Counted from the stretch's first letter, positions 8,053 to 16,689 are shown. The stretch: DNA of 48,571 nucleotides from DASQEH01 sp038239485 (GCA_038239485.1 JBBSET010000029.1:1-48571); one strand, 5' to 3'. Numbers and translations: made by a program. The notes: generated from the letters alone by a model not told the origin.

Positions 8053-9818
8053 GCGGCTTCGGCGTTGACGACACGCACGGGGTACTTCCGCCGCATGTCC
8101 TGCGCGAGTACGTCCTCCTCGCCGACGGTGAACGAGGAGCAGTTCTTGGCCCACACGGCGAGATCGTCTGGATGTGCGTGCCTCGCTGGGACAGCGACGC
8201 TGTCTTCAGCTCACTGATCGGGGGCCGCGGCGGCTACGCGATAACCCCGACAGAGCACCACGTCTGGGGCGGCTACTACGAACCGGGCAGCCTGATCTGG
8301 CGCAGCAGATGGGTCACGACCTCGGGTGTCATCGAGTGCCGTGAGGCGCTCGCATACCCCGCAGATTCCCAGCGTGTCGTGCTGCTGCGCCGAGTCGTAG
8401 CCGTCGAGGGCGACGCTCACGTCCGCGTGACGCTCGAACCGCGCGGCCAGTACGGCGCCCGGGTCGCCTCCGGGCTCTCCCGCGAGGAGGGGGTCTGGAC
8501 GGCCCGCACCGCGGATCTGCAGGTGCGCTGGACCGGAGGCGACACTGCGACGGTGACGACCATGTCCCGGCAGCAGCGCAGCCTGGCGATGGACCTGACG
8601 ATTCCTGCTGGGCGCAGCCATGATTTCGTCCTCGAGATCAGTGACGGACAGCTTCCTGACGACGTCGTCGATGCCTCAGCCACATGGGCCGCCACCGAGG
8701 CGGCGTGGGCGGCGTCTGTACCTGATCTGACCGACTGCCTCAACCCCTCCGACACCCGACACAGTTACGCGGTGCTGCGTGGCATGACCAGCGTGAGTGG
8801 AGCGATGGTGGCAGCAGCGACCACCAGCCTCCCTGAGCGCGCCGAGGCGGGCCGCAACTACGACTACCGCTACGCCTGGATCCGGGACCAGTGCTACGCC
8901 GGCCAGGCGGTTGCCGCTCTGGGCGCGCATGACCTGCTGGACGACGCCGTCCGTTTCGTTGGGGCCCGACTGCTCGAGCACGGTGACCGGTTGGTACCTG
9001 CCTACACCACAGTAGGTGGGCCAGTGCCGGACCAGCGGCAGCTGAACCTCCCCGGATACCCAGGCGGGGCTGACATCGTCGGCAACTGGGTCAACCGACA
9101 GTTCCAGCTGGATGCCTTCGGTGAGTGCCTGCTCCTTTTCGCGGCGGCCGCCAGCCTGGACCGGCTCGACACCGACGGCTGGCGGGCGGCACATGCGGCC
9201 GCCGATGCGATAGCCAGTCGATGGACCGAACCCGACGCCGGGATCTGGGAGATCGACAACCAACCATGGACACACAGTCGACTGACCTGCGCGGCAGGGC
9301 TGCGAGCCATCGCCGCGGCGCACCCGTCCAGCGGTGACGCAGTCGACTGGCTCAGCCTCGCAGACCGGATAGTCGCCGATACCTCCACACACGCTCTGAA
9401 CCCCCAGACCGGGAGCTGGCAACGCTCGCCGGACGACTCAGGGGTGGACGGTGCACTGCTGCTGGCAGGACTGCGCGGCGCGGTACCACGAACCGACCCC
9501 CGGACGCTCGCCACCCTCGACGCCTACACACGTGACCTCACCGTCCACGGCTACGCCTACCGCTTCCGCCAAGACGACCGGCCCCTCGGCCAGGCTGAGG
9601 GAGCCTTCCAGTTCTGTGGGTTCCTGATGGCACTGGCCACCCATCAACAGGGCGACATCCTGACCGCTCACGGCTGGTACGAGCGCAGCCGTGCTGCCTG
9701 CGGGCCGCCGCAGCTGTACTGCGAGGAGTATGACGTCGCTGAACACCAGATGCGTGGCAACTTCCCCCAAGCGTTCGTCCACGCCCTCATCATCGAAGCC
9801 GCCGCCCGGCTAGCATGA
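8049..9818 (+). CDS. glycoside hydrolase family 15 (glucoamylase/trehalase-like)
   Basis: This 589-residue protein has the bacterial GH15 architecture: an N-terminal beta-sandwich of about 240 residues and a C-terminal (alpha/alpha)6 barrel. Barrel signatures are NYDYRYAWIRDQ (about residue 269), EPDAGIWEI with the likely general acid Glu near residue 400, GAFQFCGFLMALA, and EEYDVAEHQMRGNFPQAFVH near the end, whose Glu residues supply the general base. No signal peptide is visible, so it probably acts in the cytosol. GH15 members hydrolyse alpha-linked glucose from starch-like glucans or trehalose; which applies here is unclear. The GTG start overlaps the previous stop. Confidence 0.92.
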   Translation: MSGFGVDDTHGVLPPHVLREYVLLADGERGAVLGPHGEIVWMCVPRWDSDAVFSSLIGGRGGYAITPTEHHVWGGYYEPGSLIWRSRWVTTSGVIECREALAYPADSQRVVLLRRVVAVEGDAHVRVTLEPRGQYGARVASGLSREEGVWTARTADLQVRWTGGDTATVTTMSRQQRSLAMDLTIPAGRSHDFVLEISDGQLPDDVVDASATWAATEAAWAASVPDLTDCLNPSDTRHSYAVLRGMTSVSGAMVAAATTSLPERAEAGRNYDYRYAWIRDQCYAGQAVAALGAHDLLDDAVRFVGARLLEHGDRLVPAYTTVGGPVPDQRQLNLPGYPGGADIVGNWVNRQFQLDAFGECLLLFAAAASLDRLDTDGWRAAHAAADAIASRWTEPDAGIWEIDNQPWTHSRLTCAAGLRAIAAAHPSSGDAVDWLSLADRIVADTSTHALNPQTGSWQRSPDDSGVDGALLLAGLRGAVPRTDPRTLATLDAYTRDLTVHGYAYRFRQDDRPLGQAEGAFQFCGFLMALATHQQGDILTAHGWYERSRAACGPPQLYCEEYDVAEHQMRGNFPQAFVHALIIEAAARLA

Positions 9819-9821
9819 ATC

Positions 9822-9834
9822 CTGCCGACGGCAG
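9822..9834. terminator. short hairpin after GH15 stop
   Basis: CTGCC-GAC-GGCAG forms a 5-bp stem (6 bp with a 1-base loop) beginning 4 bases after the GH15 stop codon. There is no T-run. It is only a weak candidate for the end of the SDR-GH15 transcript. The rest of 9835-10056 shows nothing recognisable. Confidence 0.25.
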
Positions 9835-10056
9835 CTTAGGCGTGTCCCGTATTGGGTTGTCGGCAATGTCGCGGCAGACCGCCCGCTGGCGGACGTAGCC
9901 CATCGGGAGCGGTGAATGGCAGGGTCTGGTGTACGCATGCCACGTCGCGAAGCTGCGTGGCCCAGCCAAGGGGCTGGTTCCAGCGCCGACAGTCTGCTAG
10001 TGAGCCGTCCGGCGGCGACCGAGAGGCCGACGGCGTTTGACTGGCCCGCGCCGTGG

Positions 10057-10779
10057 TCATCGGCCGGTGGAGCGGTGCTTCCAACTGGACTGATCGGCGA
10101 GCCAGGAGGCGATGGTCGGCAGGACAAGGTCGAGCCGGTCGAGCATCCCTGTGTGATCGAGTCCGGGCACGGAGTGGTATTCGACGCCATGTGAGGCCAG
10201 GTCGCGTCCAAGGTCGTCAGGGGACAGCAGTGAGGACAAGACCGCGTCCCGCTCGCCCCACCAGGCTCTGACTGGGCAGTCGACCTTGGCCAGCGCTGCG
10301 TGGGGTAGGCGGCCGACGTCGTCCCAGAACGCGACAGTGGCTTCAGGGTCGTAGGCCGCTACCATCTCCGTCCAAGTCTCCGGGTCCTGGCGCGCCACTA
10401 CATTGCGCTCGCGCGCCCGTTGCGCCATGCCGGTGAGGTCGGCAGTGAGCGGGAAGCCGCCACAGGCGACGGCGGTGACGCGTGGGTTGCCAACGGCCAG
10501 TCGGGCGGCCATAGCCCCGTTCATGGAGTAGCCGAACGTCGCATATTGCCAAATCCCCACGTGATCCAGAACGCGCCGGATGTCAGCGACGAATCGCATC
10601 CCGTGATACGAGCCCGGCCGAGTGCTCGGCCCAAAACCCCGTGGTGCCACGATCACCACCCGGAACCGGTCAGTCAGCGCCGACAGGTCGATCTCGGACC
10701 AGTCGACGTTGAGCCTCGGCACCACCACCGCCGGACCATCGCCCTCGGTCGACCACCAGATCCCGTCGAGCTTCGCCAC
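10057..10779 (-). CDS. alpha/beta-fold hydrolase
   Basis: This 240-residue protein has the alpha/beta-hydrolase order of motifs: an oxyanion-type segment VVIVAPRGFGPSTRPG, the nucleophile elbow FGYSMNGAMA with Ser85, an acid in WWGERDAVLS, and a C-terminal histidine in GLDHTGML. The substrate is unknown; esterases, lactonases and haloperoxidase-like enzymes all share this pattern. The start ATG at 10779 lies at the first conserved strand. It stands alone, on the same strand as the histidine kinase upstream but separated by 240 bases that contain inverted repeats, so it probably has its own promoter. Confidence 0.88.
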   Translation of the reverse strand: MAKLDGIWWSTEGDGPAVVVPRLNVDWSEIDLSALTDRFRVVIVAPRGFGPSTRPGSYHGMRFVADIRRVLDHVGIWQYATFGYSMNGAMAARLAVGNPRVTAVACGGFPLTADLTGMAQRARERNVVARQDPETWTEMVAAYDPEATVAFWDDVGRLPHAALAKVDCPVRAWWGERDAVLSSLLSPDDLGRDLASHGVEYHSVPGLDHTGMLDRLDLVLPTIASWLADQSSWKHRSTGR

Positions 10780-10845
10780 CGTCCCAACCTAAGGCCGACG
10801 CGAGATCCTCGCCGCCAGCCGATGGGAGGGCAACGCCGGGAGTCT

Positions 10846-10871
10846 GTCACGGTTGGTGACGCGCGCGCGTC
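10846..10871. repeat. two adjoining inverted repeats upstream of the hydrolase
   Basis: GTCAC-ggttg-GTGAC (10846-10860) runs directly into the perfect 14-base palindrome GACGCGCGCGCGTC (10858-10871), sharing GAC. They lie about 70-90 bases before the hydrolase start and are the only structured sequence in the 240-bp gap 10780-11019. They could be an operator; the alternating CG tract could also adopt left-handed DNA. No protein can be named. Confidence 0.4.
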
Positions 10872-11019
10872 GACCGATATAGGTGATCTGCCGGTGCGAG
10901 AACCCCCCATCACGGCGAGGGTCGCCAGTGTCAGCAACGCTCGAATCTGGGGCCGAGCGACGCCGTCAGCGACGGTGTTCTGCCGGCCGGAGCGACCCCC
11001 ATCACATTCCCCGTCAAGT

Positions 11020-12159
11020 TCACGTCTCTGTGTAGACACCTCTCGGGTCGAGCGATCGACCATGTGCGGGGCCTGGATCCGGGGTCATGGTCGCCTTGTT
11101 GGGCACCTGATCCTCAGCAGCGGGCAGCACCAGGCTGAAGCTCGCGCCGAGGCCGAACCCGCTGGTCACGGTGACGCGGCCGCCATGTGCCGTAGCCACG
11201 GCTTGAACGATCGAGAGGCCGAGTCCGTTGCCTGCACCAGCACGGTTCTGGCCTGACTCGAGTCGCATGGATCGGTCGAAGATTCGCTCCTGGTCGTTGG
11301 CGGCGATGCCTTTCCCGACGTCGGACACCTCGATCACGACCGAGTGGCCGCGGGAGGTGGCAGAGAGCTGGATCGCGTCGCCGGCCGATGTGTTGCCGAC
11401 GGCATTCTCGACGAGCGCGTCGACTGCGAGGATCAGTCGGTCAGGGTCACCCATCACGTACGCCTCACTGAAGGCGGCTACGGACCATTCGCGGTCGATG
11501 GGCCGCCAGCGCTGTGCGACGCCGGTGATGAGCGACTGCATATCGACCAGTGACCGGCTCGCAACTCCCTGGTCCTTGGCCGCGGCCAGTGCGAGCAAGC
11601 GATCTGACAGCCTCCTCAGGCGGTCCAGCTCCTCGACGACGACGTGAATGTCGTCGGCCGTCGTTCCCGCCCGCAGAGCCTTCGCGACCAGCTCGGCGTG
11701 GCCAAGGGCAATCGTGATGGGCGTCCGAAGCTCATGGGAGGCGTCTGCGACGAATTGCCGTTGCCTCTCGAGTAGCTGCAGGTTGTCCTCTGCAAGGCGC
11801 TCAAGGGACTGCATCGCCACGAGCCGTCGACGCGCGTGCCAGACCATGGCGAGGAACATCGCCGCCATGAGCGGAACCTCGGTGAACTCGCCGGGTAGCT
11901 GATCGCCGATGAAGACGTCCCTGGCGATGAGCGTGCCGGTCATGAGGCACACCACTGACAGAACCACCCATGTTGCCGGCAGAGACCACACGCGAAAGCC
12001 GTAGACGATGGTCAGGCTCACCCAGATGAAGTGGAAAGGGACGGTCTCCCATCCTGGGTAGGCCACGATCGCCGCAAGGTTGATGACGCTGAACAATGCC
12101 CACGCGACATCGACGGTGCCGCCGGCATAGGGCCAGCGCTGTGAGCTACTCCACAGCAA
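11020..12159 (-). CDS. membrane sensor histidine kinase of a two-component system
   Basis: This protein of about 379 residues is a short histidine kinase. Four hydrophobic spans fill roughly residues 17-110, with no sizeable extracellular domain, so it probably senses within or near the membrane. The dimerisation helix follows, with phosphoacceptor ADASHELRTPIT (His142), then the ATPase domain: N-box VDALVENAVGN (Asn252), DVGKGI, and GNGLGLSIVQAVATAHGG. I place the start at TTG 12159 because AAGGAGG lies upstream and the regulator gene ends at 12146. The frame is open further, but that part is a shadow of the regulator. It faces the cox operon, so respiratory or copper/redox control is likely. 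Confidence 0.88.
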   Translation of the reverse strand: MLWSSSQRWPYAGGTVDVAWALFSVINLAAIVAYPGWETVPFHFIWVSLTIVYGFRVWSLPATWVVLSVVCLMTGTLIARDVFIGDQLPGEFTEVPLMAAMFLAMVWHARRRLVAMQSLERLAEDNLQLLERQRQFVADASHELRTPITIALGHAELVAKALRAGTTADDIHVVVEELDRLRRLSDRLLALAAAKDQGVASRSLVDMQSLITGVAQRWRPIDREWSVAAFSEAYVMGDPDRLILAVDALVENAVGNTSAGDAIQLSATSRGHSVVIEVSDVGKGIAANDQERIFDRSMRLESGQNRAGAGNGLGLSIVQAVATAHGGRVTVTSGFGLGASFSLVLPAAEDQVPNKATMTPDPGPAHGRSLDPRGVYTET

Positions 12160-12844
12160 CGCGATACCCCTCCTTGCGGACGGTCTCCACGACCTCGTCA
12201 CCCAGCTTGGATCGCAGCCGCCCGACGAACACCTCGACGACATTGGAGCCCGGGTCGAAGTGGAGGCCCCACACGGACGACAGGAGGCGTTCTCTCGACA
12301 GGGGTGTCCCGGGATGGCGAGCCAACTCCCGGAGAAGCAGAAACTCCCGCTTGGTGAGAAAGACCGGACCTGCACCGCCATCTGCCGTCTGCTGGTCGAG
12401 ATCGAAGATGATCCGCCCCGCCTCCACGCGCGTCGTGCTCGTCCGTGCCGCGGCCCGAAGCTGAGCCTGCACACGGGCGAGCAGCTCTTCGAAGAAGAAG
12501 GGCTTTGCGAGGAAGTCGCTGGCACCCATGGTCAAGCACCGGACCTTTGAGGCAGTGTCGGTGAGGCACGACAAGACGATGACCGGCAGCTCGGGCCGCT
12601 CCAGCATCAGCTCAGACAGCACGGAGATACCGTCGACGTCGTCCATGAGGAGATCCAAGATGACGAGGTCGCAGGGCTGGGAGCGCATCAGTTGGAGAGC
12701 CTCGGCCCCTCCGAGAGCCACGGACACCTCATAGCCGGCCCCCGCCAGGCCACGTGACACAAAGCGAGCGATACGCTCCTCATCGTCAACGACGAGGATC
12801 CGTTGGTGCCCGGTAGGGGCTGGTGCGGTTCGAGAGTGACTCAA
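12146..12844 (-). CDS. OmpR-family response regulator
   Basis: This 232-residue protein has a receiver domain followed by a winged-helix DNA-binding domain. In the receiver, ILVVDDEE supplies the acidic pair (Asp20/21), VILDLL the phosphoacceptor Asp64 and FLAKPFF the conserved Lys114. The effector domain shows LTKREFLLLRELARHPG and VEVFVGRLRSKLG. The start is TTG 12844 (or GTG 12847) after GAGGAGG; there is no ATG near the conserved start. The kinase gene begins inside its 3' end. Divergence from the cupredoxin/cox operon across about 220 bp suggests it controls that operon and itself. Confidence 0.92.
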   Translation of the reverse strand: MSHSRTAPAPTGHQRILVVDDEERIARFVSRGLAGAGYEVSVALGGAEALQLMRSQPCDLVILDLLMDDVDGISVLSELMLERPELPVIVLSCLTDTASKVRCLTMGASDFLAKPFFFEELLARVQAQLRAAARTSTTRVEAGRIIFDLDQQTADGGAGPVFLTKREFLLLRELARHPGTPLSRERLLSSVWGLHFDPGSNVVEVFVGRLRSKLGDEVVETVRKEGYRVAVE

Positions 12845-12938
12845 CACGCCTCCTCGAACGAAGGGTAGGTTCACATCGCCGCTGTGGCTAGTGCTTCTTC
12901 CCGTTGGTTCTTCGGGGCACAGGTCCAGGCGGGAGCGA

Positions 12939-12956
12939 AGCCACCGTGCGGTGGCT
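12939..12956. promoter_or_regulatory. 18-bp palindrome between two-component system and cox operon
   Basis: AGCCACCG-TG-CGGTGGCT is a perfect inverted repeat with a 2-base centre in the divergent intergenic region. It lies about 95 bases before the regulator start and about 110 before the cupredoxin start. It could be a response-regulator or other repressor site, or a hairpin in the leader of the two-component transcript. No clear -35/-10 pair is visible nearby. Confidence 0.4.
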
Positions 12957-13065
12957 GGTGCTCTTTGTGACGGTCTTGTTAGGTTCCGCTTGCGCCCCTG
13001 CTGGGGGTTTAGTGTCCGATCCGGGGGATGGTCGCCACTGAGCCGGCACAAGAGGGAGATCGGAC

Positions 13066-13749
13066 ATGCGTCGAGTGGTCGGATGCATCGGCACGGTCCT
13101 TGCGGGCGCCCTCGTCGTGGTGGGTCTCGGGTGGTTGCTGCACCAGCAGCCCGCCCCTGCCCAGGGAGCGGCCGTGGTCACACGTGGATCCGTGACCACC
13201 CCCCAGGGCAACGTGCCTCATGTCTTCATCCACCTGTCGACCTACCCCGACAGCATGGCTGGCGAGCACGGCGCCGGAGGCGGGTCCCAGCCGGACTGGG
13301 TTAGCTATGGGCCAACCACCGGCCTCGTCGTGCCCGCCCATGCCCTGGTCACAGTCACGATCGACCAGTACGACAGTGGAGGGGAAGTCACCAACCACTA
13401 CTTCGCAGCAGTCCATGGGACTGTCGGCGGGACTGAGACAGTCAACGGACAGACGGTCACGAAGGTGAACCCGAACAAGATCGGGCACACCTTCACGCTG
13501 CACGGCGCCCCGACCGCCCAGTCCCCGATCTTCGTCAGTGCGCCGTTGCCGGCGGTCGCCGATGATGCTACCCCGGCGCCCGGGAGCGACTACCCGAAAC
13601 CCAATGTCGTCACGTTCTCGTTCATGACCGAGAGTGCAGGCAAGTACGTCTGGAACTGTGAGTTTCCGTGCGGTGACGGCTACTACGCCAAGTTCGGCGG
13701 TCCGATGTCGACTCGCGGATACATGTCAGGAACGTTGACGGTCACCTGA
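13066..13749 (+). CDS. secreted/membrane-anchored cupredoxin-like protein
   Basis: This 227-residue protein begins with a membrane anchor or signal segment (about residues 4-25). The rest is predicted extracellular beta structure. The C-terminal part reads YVWNCEFPCGDGYYAKFGGPM, so Cys198 and Cys202 are spaced C-x3-C as in a CuA loop. The position of the CuA histidine carries no His, and methionines 214 and 220 follow; His141 and His146 (GHTFTLHG) could be the N-terminal ligand. It is the first gene before oxidase subunit II, 44 bases upstream. It may pass electrons or copper to the CuA centre. No exact family is assigned. The start follows GAGGGAG. Confidence 0.7.
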   Translation: MRRVVGCIGTVLAGALVVVGLGWLLHQQPAPAQGAAVVTRGSVTTPQGNVPHVFIHLSTYPDSMAGEHGAGGGSQPDWVSYGPTTGLVVPAHALVTVTIDQYDSGGEVTNHYFAAVHGTVGGTETVNGQTVTKVNPNKIGHTFTLHGAPTAQSPIFVSAPLPAVADDATPAPGSDYPKPNVVTFSFMTESAGKYVWNCEFPCGDGYYAKFGGPMSTRGYMSGTLTVT

Positions 13750-13793
13750 GCGGGTGAGCGTCCTCATCGTCGGCGCAAGCTGGAGGAGGGTTT

Positions 13794-14603
13794 GTGGCAA
13801 CGTCGCTTCAGCCTGGCGCGCGCAAACATTGGTGGGCCGCGCGCGAGACCCGAGAGGTCATGATCCTGTGGGGGGTCCTCACGGTCCTCCTCGTCATCTT
13901 CTCCCTGACGGTCCCGAGCGCCCTGATGGGCACCCCGGCCTCGAGCACCATGGCGGCTGTCGAGCGGACCTTCACGATCCTGTCCGTCGCGGCATCACCT
14001 GTGGCGGCGCTGGTATGGGCCGTCGCGCTCTACAGCCTGCTGCGGTGGCGCCGTAAGGGCGACTGGACCCCGACCGATGATGACGGGGCGGCGATCCGGG
14101 AGAGCCGGGGAGCAGTCGCGGCGTGGATAGGCGGATCGTCGCTGTTATGCCTTTTCATCCTGATCTTGGGGCTGGCCGCTCTGCAGGTGGCGGCATCACC
14201 CAATCAGAACCCGCGCATAGCACCAGCACAGGCACGCAATCCGCTCGTCGTGGAGGTGACCGGTGAGCAGTGGGTATGGACGTTCCACTATCCCGCGAAC
14301 GGAGGTGTGGAATCGGACCAGCTGTACCTCCCGGTCAACAGGGCGGTCGTCTTCAAGGTGACCTCCGACGACGTCATCCACTCGTTCTGGGTGGTGGAGA
14401 TGGGCATCAAAGTCGACGCCAACCCCGGGGAGATCACGACAACGCAAACTGTCCCGACTCGACTCGGCGTGTACAACGTCCGATGCGCCGAGCTGTGCGG
14501 CCTGCTGCACGCCGACATGGAGACAACGGCGCACGTGGTCACCACTCGGCAGTTCGCCGCCTGGGTCAAGGCGAACCAGCCGAACAAGCCGAGCCTTGGA
14601 TGA
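13794..14603 (+). CDS. ctaC: cytochrome c oxidase subunit II
   Basis: This 269-residue protein has two membrane hairpin spans (about residues 22-45 and 110-132) and a C-terminal periplasmic CuA cupredoxin domain. All CuA ligands are visible: His196 in DVIHSFWV, then CAELCGLLHADM with Cys231, Cys235, His239 and Met242, and the aromatic stretch GEQWVWTFHYP used for electron entry. It lacks a fused cytochrome c domain, so it depends on a separate donor. The start is GTG after GGAGGAGGG. It sits in the order cupredoxin - II - I - III, and its stop is joined to a 22-codon reading frame leading into subunit I. Confidence 0.95.
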   Translation: MATSLQPGARKHWWAARETREVMILWGVLTVLLVIFSLTVPSALMGTPASSTMAAVERTFTILSVAASPVAALVWAVALYSLLRWRRKGDWTPTDDDGAAIRESRGAVAAWIGGSSLLCLFILILGLAALQVAASPNQNPRIAPAQARNPLVVEVTGEQWVWTFHYPANGGVESDQLYLPVNRAVVFKVTSDDVIHSFWVVEMGIKVDANPGEITTTQTVPTRLGVYNVRCAELCGLLHADMETTAHVVTTRQFAAWVKANQPNKPSLG

Positions 14604-14668
14604 GGACGACTGAGCTGACAGGCCTGCTCAGCGACGAGGCGCCGACCTATGCAAGGAGGGCGACATGA
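14600..14668 (+). CDS. possible 22-residue micro-ORF linking subunits II and I
   Basis: ATG at 14600 overlaps the ctaC stop (ATGA). The frame runs 22 codons (MRTTELTGLLSDEAP...) and stops with a TGA that overlaps the ctaD start (ATGA). It therefore fills the inter-gene gap exactly, with coupling at both ends. The peptide has no membrane span. ctaD also has its own GGAGGG site 6 bases before its ATG, so the micro-ORF is not required for initiation. It may be a translational relay, a real small protein or chance. Confidence 0.35.
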   Translation: MRTTELTGLLSDEAPTYARRAT

Positions 14669-16689
14669 ACATGGTGGACACCGCCGAGGTGCGGCGCGTG
14701 GCCGAGCCTCCCGCCGGTGGCGTGATGCGGCGGCTGAACGTCGGCACCGGGATCGCCGGTGGGATCGTGCTGGCGTTGGTGGGACACTGGCTCGCCACCT
14801 CGCTGATCTCGGCCAATCCTGACGAGGCGACCAGCGGGGTCAACGTCACCAATCAGGTCCTCATCATCACGATGGCCTGTTGGGCCATTGGCTTCATGGC
14901 TGGCCTCGGTGCATTCGTCGGTCCCATCCGCTGGGTGCTCGGCCACGACATCTCCCACGCGGACGAAGCCTTCCTCGCCGGCGAGGACCAAGGTGTGTGG
15001 CGCTACTTCCGCTTCACCACCGACCACAAGGTGGTCGGCATCCAGTACCTGGTCCTGACGATGGTCATGCTCGGTGTGGGCGGCTCGATGGCGATGCTCA
15101 TCCGGACCAACCTGATCACGTCGAACTCAGGATTCCTGGGTCCGCAGGCGTACAACTCCCTGGTCGGCCTGCATGGGCTCACGATGATTCTGGCCACCAT
15201 CATCATGGTGACCGGCCCCTTCGGTAACTTCATCGTCCCGTTGATGATCGGGGCAAAGGACATGGCCTTTCCACGGCTCAACGCCCTCAGCCTATGGCTG
15301 CTGGTCGCCATGTTGCCGGTCCTGTACTCGGCGGCTTTCCTCGGCGGCATCCCCACCGGGTGGACGGGTTACACCCCGTTGGCGGATCAGGGCCCTGGCG
15401 GCGTCGACTCCTATCTCGTGGCGGTCGTCATCTTCGCCATCTCCACAGCAGTTGCGGGTATGAACATCACGACCACCGTGTTGTCGATGCGCGCGCGCGG
15501 CATGACGTGGAACCGGACGCCGATCTTCGTGTACGGAGTCGTCTCGAGCGTTGGGCTCGCCATCCCGGCGTTCCCTATGTTCATGACGGCCGAGGTGCTG
15601 CTCGGAGTCGACCGTGGGCTCGGCGGCAACTTCTATGTCGCCTCTGCCGGCGGCCAGCCCTGGCTCTATCAGAACTTGTTCTGGCTCATGGGTCACCCGG
15701 AGGTCTACGTCATCGTCCTGCCCGCCGTCGTCGCTCTGATGGAGCTGACGGCGGTGTTCTGCCGGAAGCCGCTGTTCAGCTTCAACGCGGCGGTGCTCTC
15801 CATCTTGGGGATCGTCGGCTTGAGCGTCATGGTGTGGGCGCACCACATGTTCACGTCAGGGTGGGCCACAGCTCTGAACGGGTCGTTCATGCTCACCACC
15901 GAGTTGATCTCGGTGCCCACCGGTGGGTTGTTCCTGGTGATCGTCGGAACGATCTGGCGGGGGCGGATCTGGACGACGCTGCCCATGATGTCGACCTACG
16001 CGATGTTGTGGAACTTCATCATCGGCGGCGTCACGGGGATCTATCTGTCCGATGTACCGCTGGACTACGCGCTGCACGGGTCGATGTTCGTCACGGCGCA
16101 TTTCCACTACACCTTAATGGGGGCCGGCCTGACCGGTGCCATCGGTGCCTTGGCGTACTGGTTCCCGAAGATGACCGGACGGATGCTGGACAAGACTCTC
16201 GGGTTCGTGTCGTTCTGGTTCGTCCAGATCGGTTTCAACGTCACCTTCCTCGGCATGTTCATGGTCGGCATGGAAGGTCAGCCGCGCCGAGTCGAGCACT
16301 ACGACAGCACCGTCGCCACCGGGAACTTCATCTCCACGATGGGTGCGTACACCATCGGCGTGGGGATGCTCGTGCTCCTTTACGCCGTGGTGAGCTCGTG
16401 GCGGAACGGCGACCGGGCACCGATGAATCCGTGGGGAGCCAAGACCCTGGAGTGGACCGTGCCGAACCCGATCCCGCTCGAGAACTTCCCTGTGCTACCG
16501 GTGGTGACGGAGGACGCCTACGGGTACGGAACGCCTGAAGTGAGACCGAAGGAACCCGATCCCACCCCTGAGCAGGTTCCGGTACCGGTGGGAGCGCACA
16601 TCGACTCAGGCAGTTCGGAGCCTGCGGAGGGCGCCGATCAGACGATCGCGGGCTCCGGCAGCTCGAGCACGGGAACGGCCACGATATGA
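14665..16689 (+). CDS. ctaD: cytochrome c oxidase subunit I
   Basis: This 674-residue heme-copper oxidase core has all redox ligands: His170 (GLHGLTM) and His481 for the low-spin heme, His344 and cross-linking Tyr348 in GHPEVY, His393/His394 (AHHMF) for CuB, and His479 (TAHFHY) for the high-spin heme. The Glu in GHPEVY marks an A1-type D-channel enzyme. The usual opening (TTDHKVVGIQYL) appears only near residue 118. Ahead of it is an extra domain with two probable spans (about 27-45 and 65-85). The C-terminus has a Pro/Ser-rich tail of about 60 residues. It is joined by ATGA overlaps to the micro-ORF before it and to subunit III after it. Confidence 0.95.
   Translation: MNMVDTAEVRRVAEPPAGGVMRRLNVGTGIAGGIVLALVGHWLATSLISANPDEATSGVNVTNQVLIITMACWAIGFMAGLGAFVGPIRWVLGHDISHADEAFLAGEDQGVWRYFRFTTDHKVVGIQYLVLTMVMLGVGGSMAMLIRTNLITSNSGFLGPQAYNSLVGLHGLTMILATIIMVTGPFGNFIVPLMIGAKDMAFPRLNALSLWLLVAMLPVLYSAAFLGGIPTGWTGYTPLADQGPGGVDSYLVAVVIFAISTAVAGMNITTTVLSMRARGMTWNRTPIFVYGVVSSVGLAIPAFPMFMTAEVLLGVDRGLGGNFYVASAGGQPWLYQNLFWLMGHPEVYVIVLPAVVALMELTAVFCRKPLFSFNAAVLSILGIVGLSVMVWAHHMFTSGWATALNGSFMLTTELISVPTGGLFLVIVGTIWRGRIWTTLPMMSTYAMLWNFIIGGVTGIYLSDVPLDYALHGSMFVTAHFHYTLMGAGLTGAIGALAYWFPKMTGRMLDKTLGFVSFWFVQIGFNVTFLGMFMVGMEGQPRRVEHYDSTVATGNFISTMGAYTIGVGMLVLLYAVVSSWRNGDRAPMNPWGAKTLEWTVPNPIPLENFPVLPVVTEDAYGYGTPEVRPKEPDPTPEQVPVPVGAHIDSGSSEPAEGADQTIAGSGSSSTGTATI

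Noticed and set aside
15294..16538. 414-codon frame inside subunit I
   Set aside because: Shadow frame of ctaD; Arg/His-rich with no recognisable domain.
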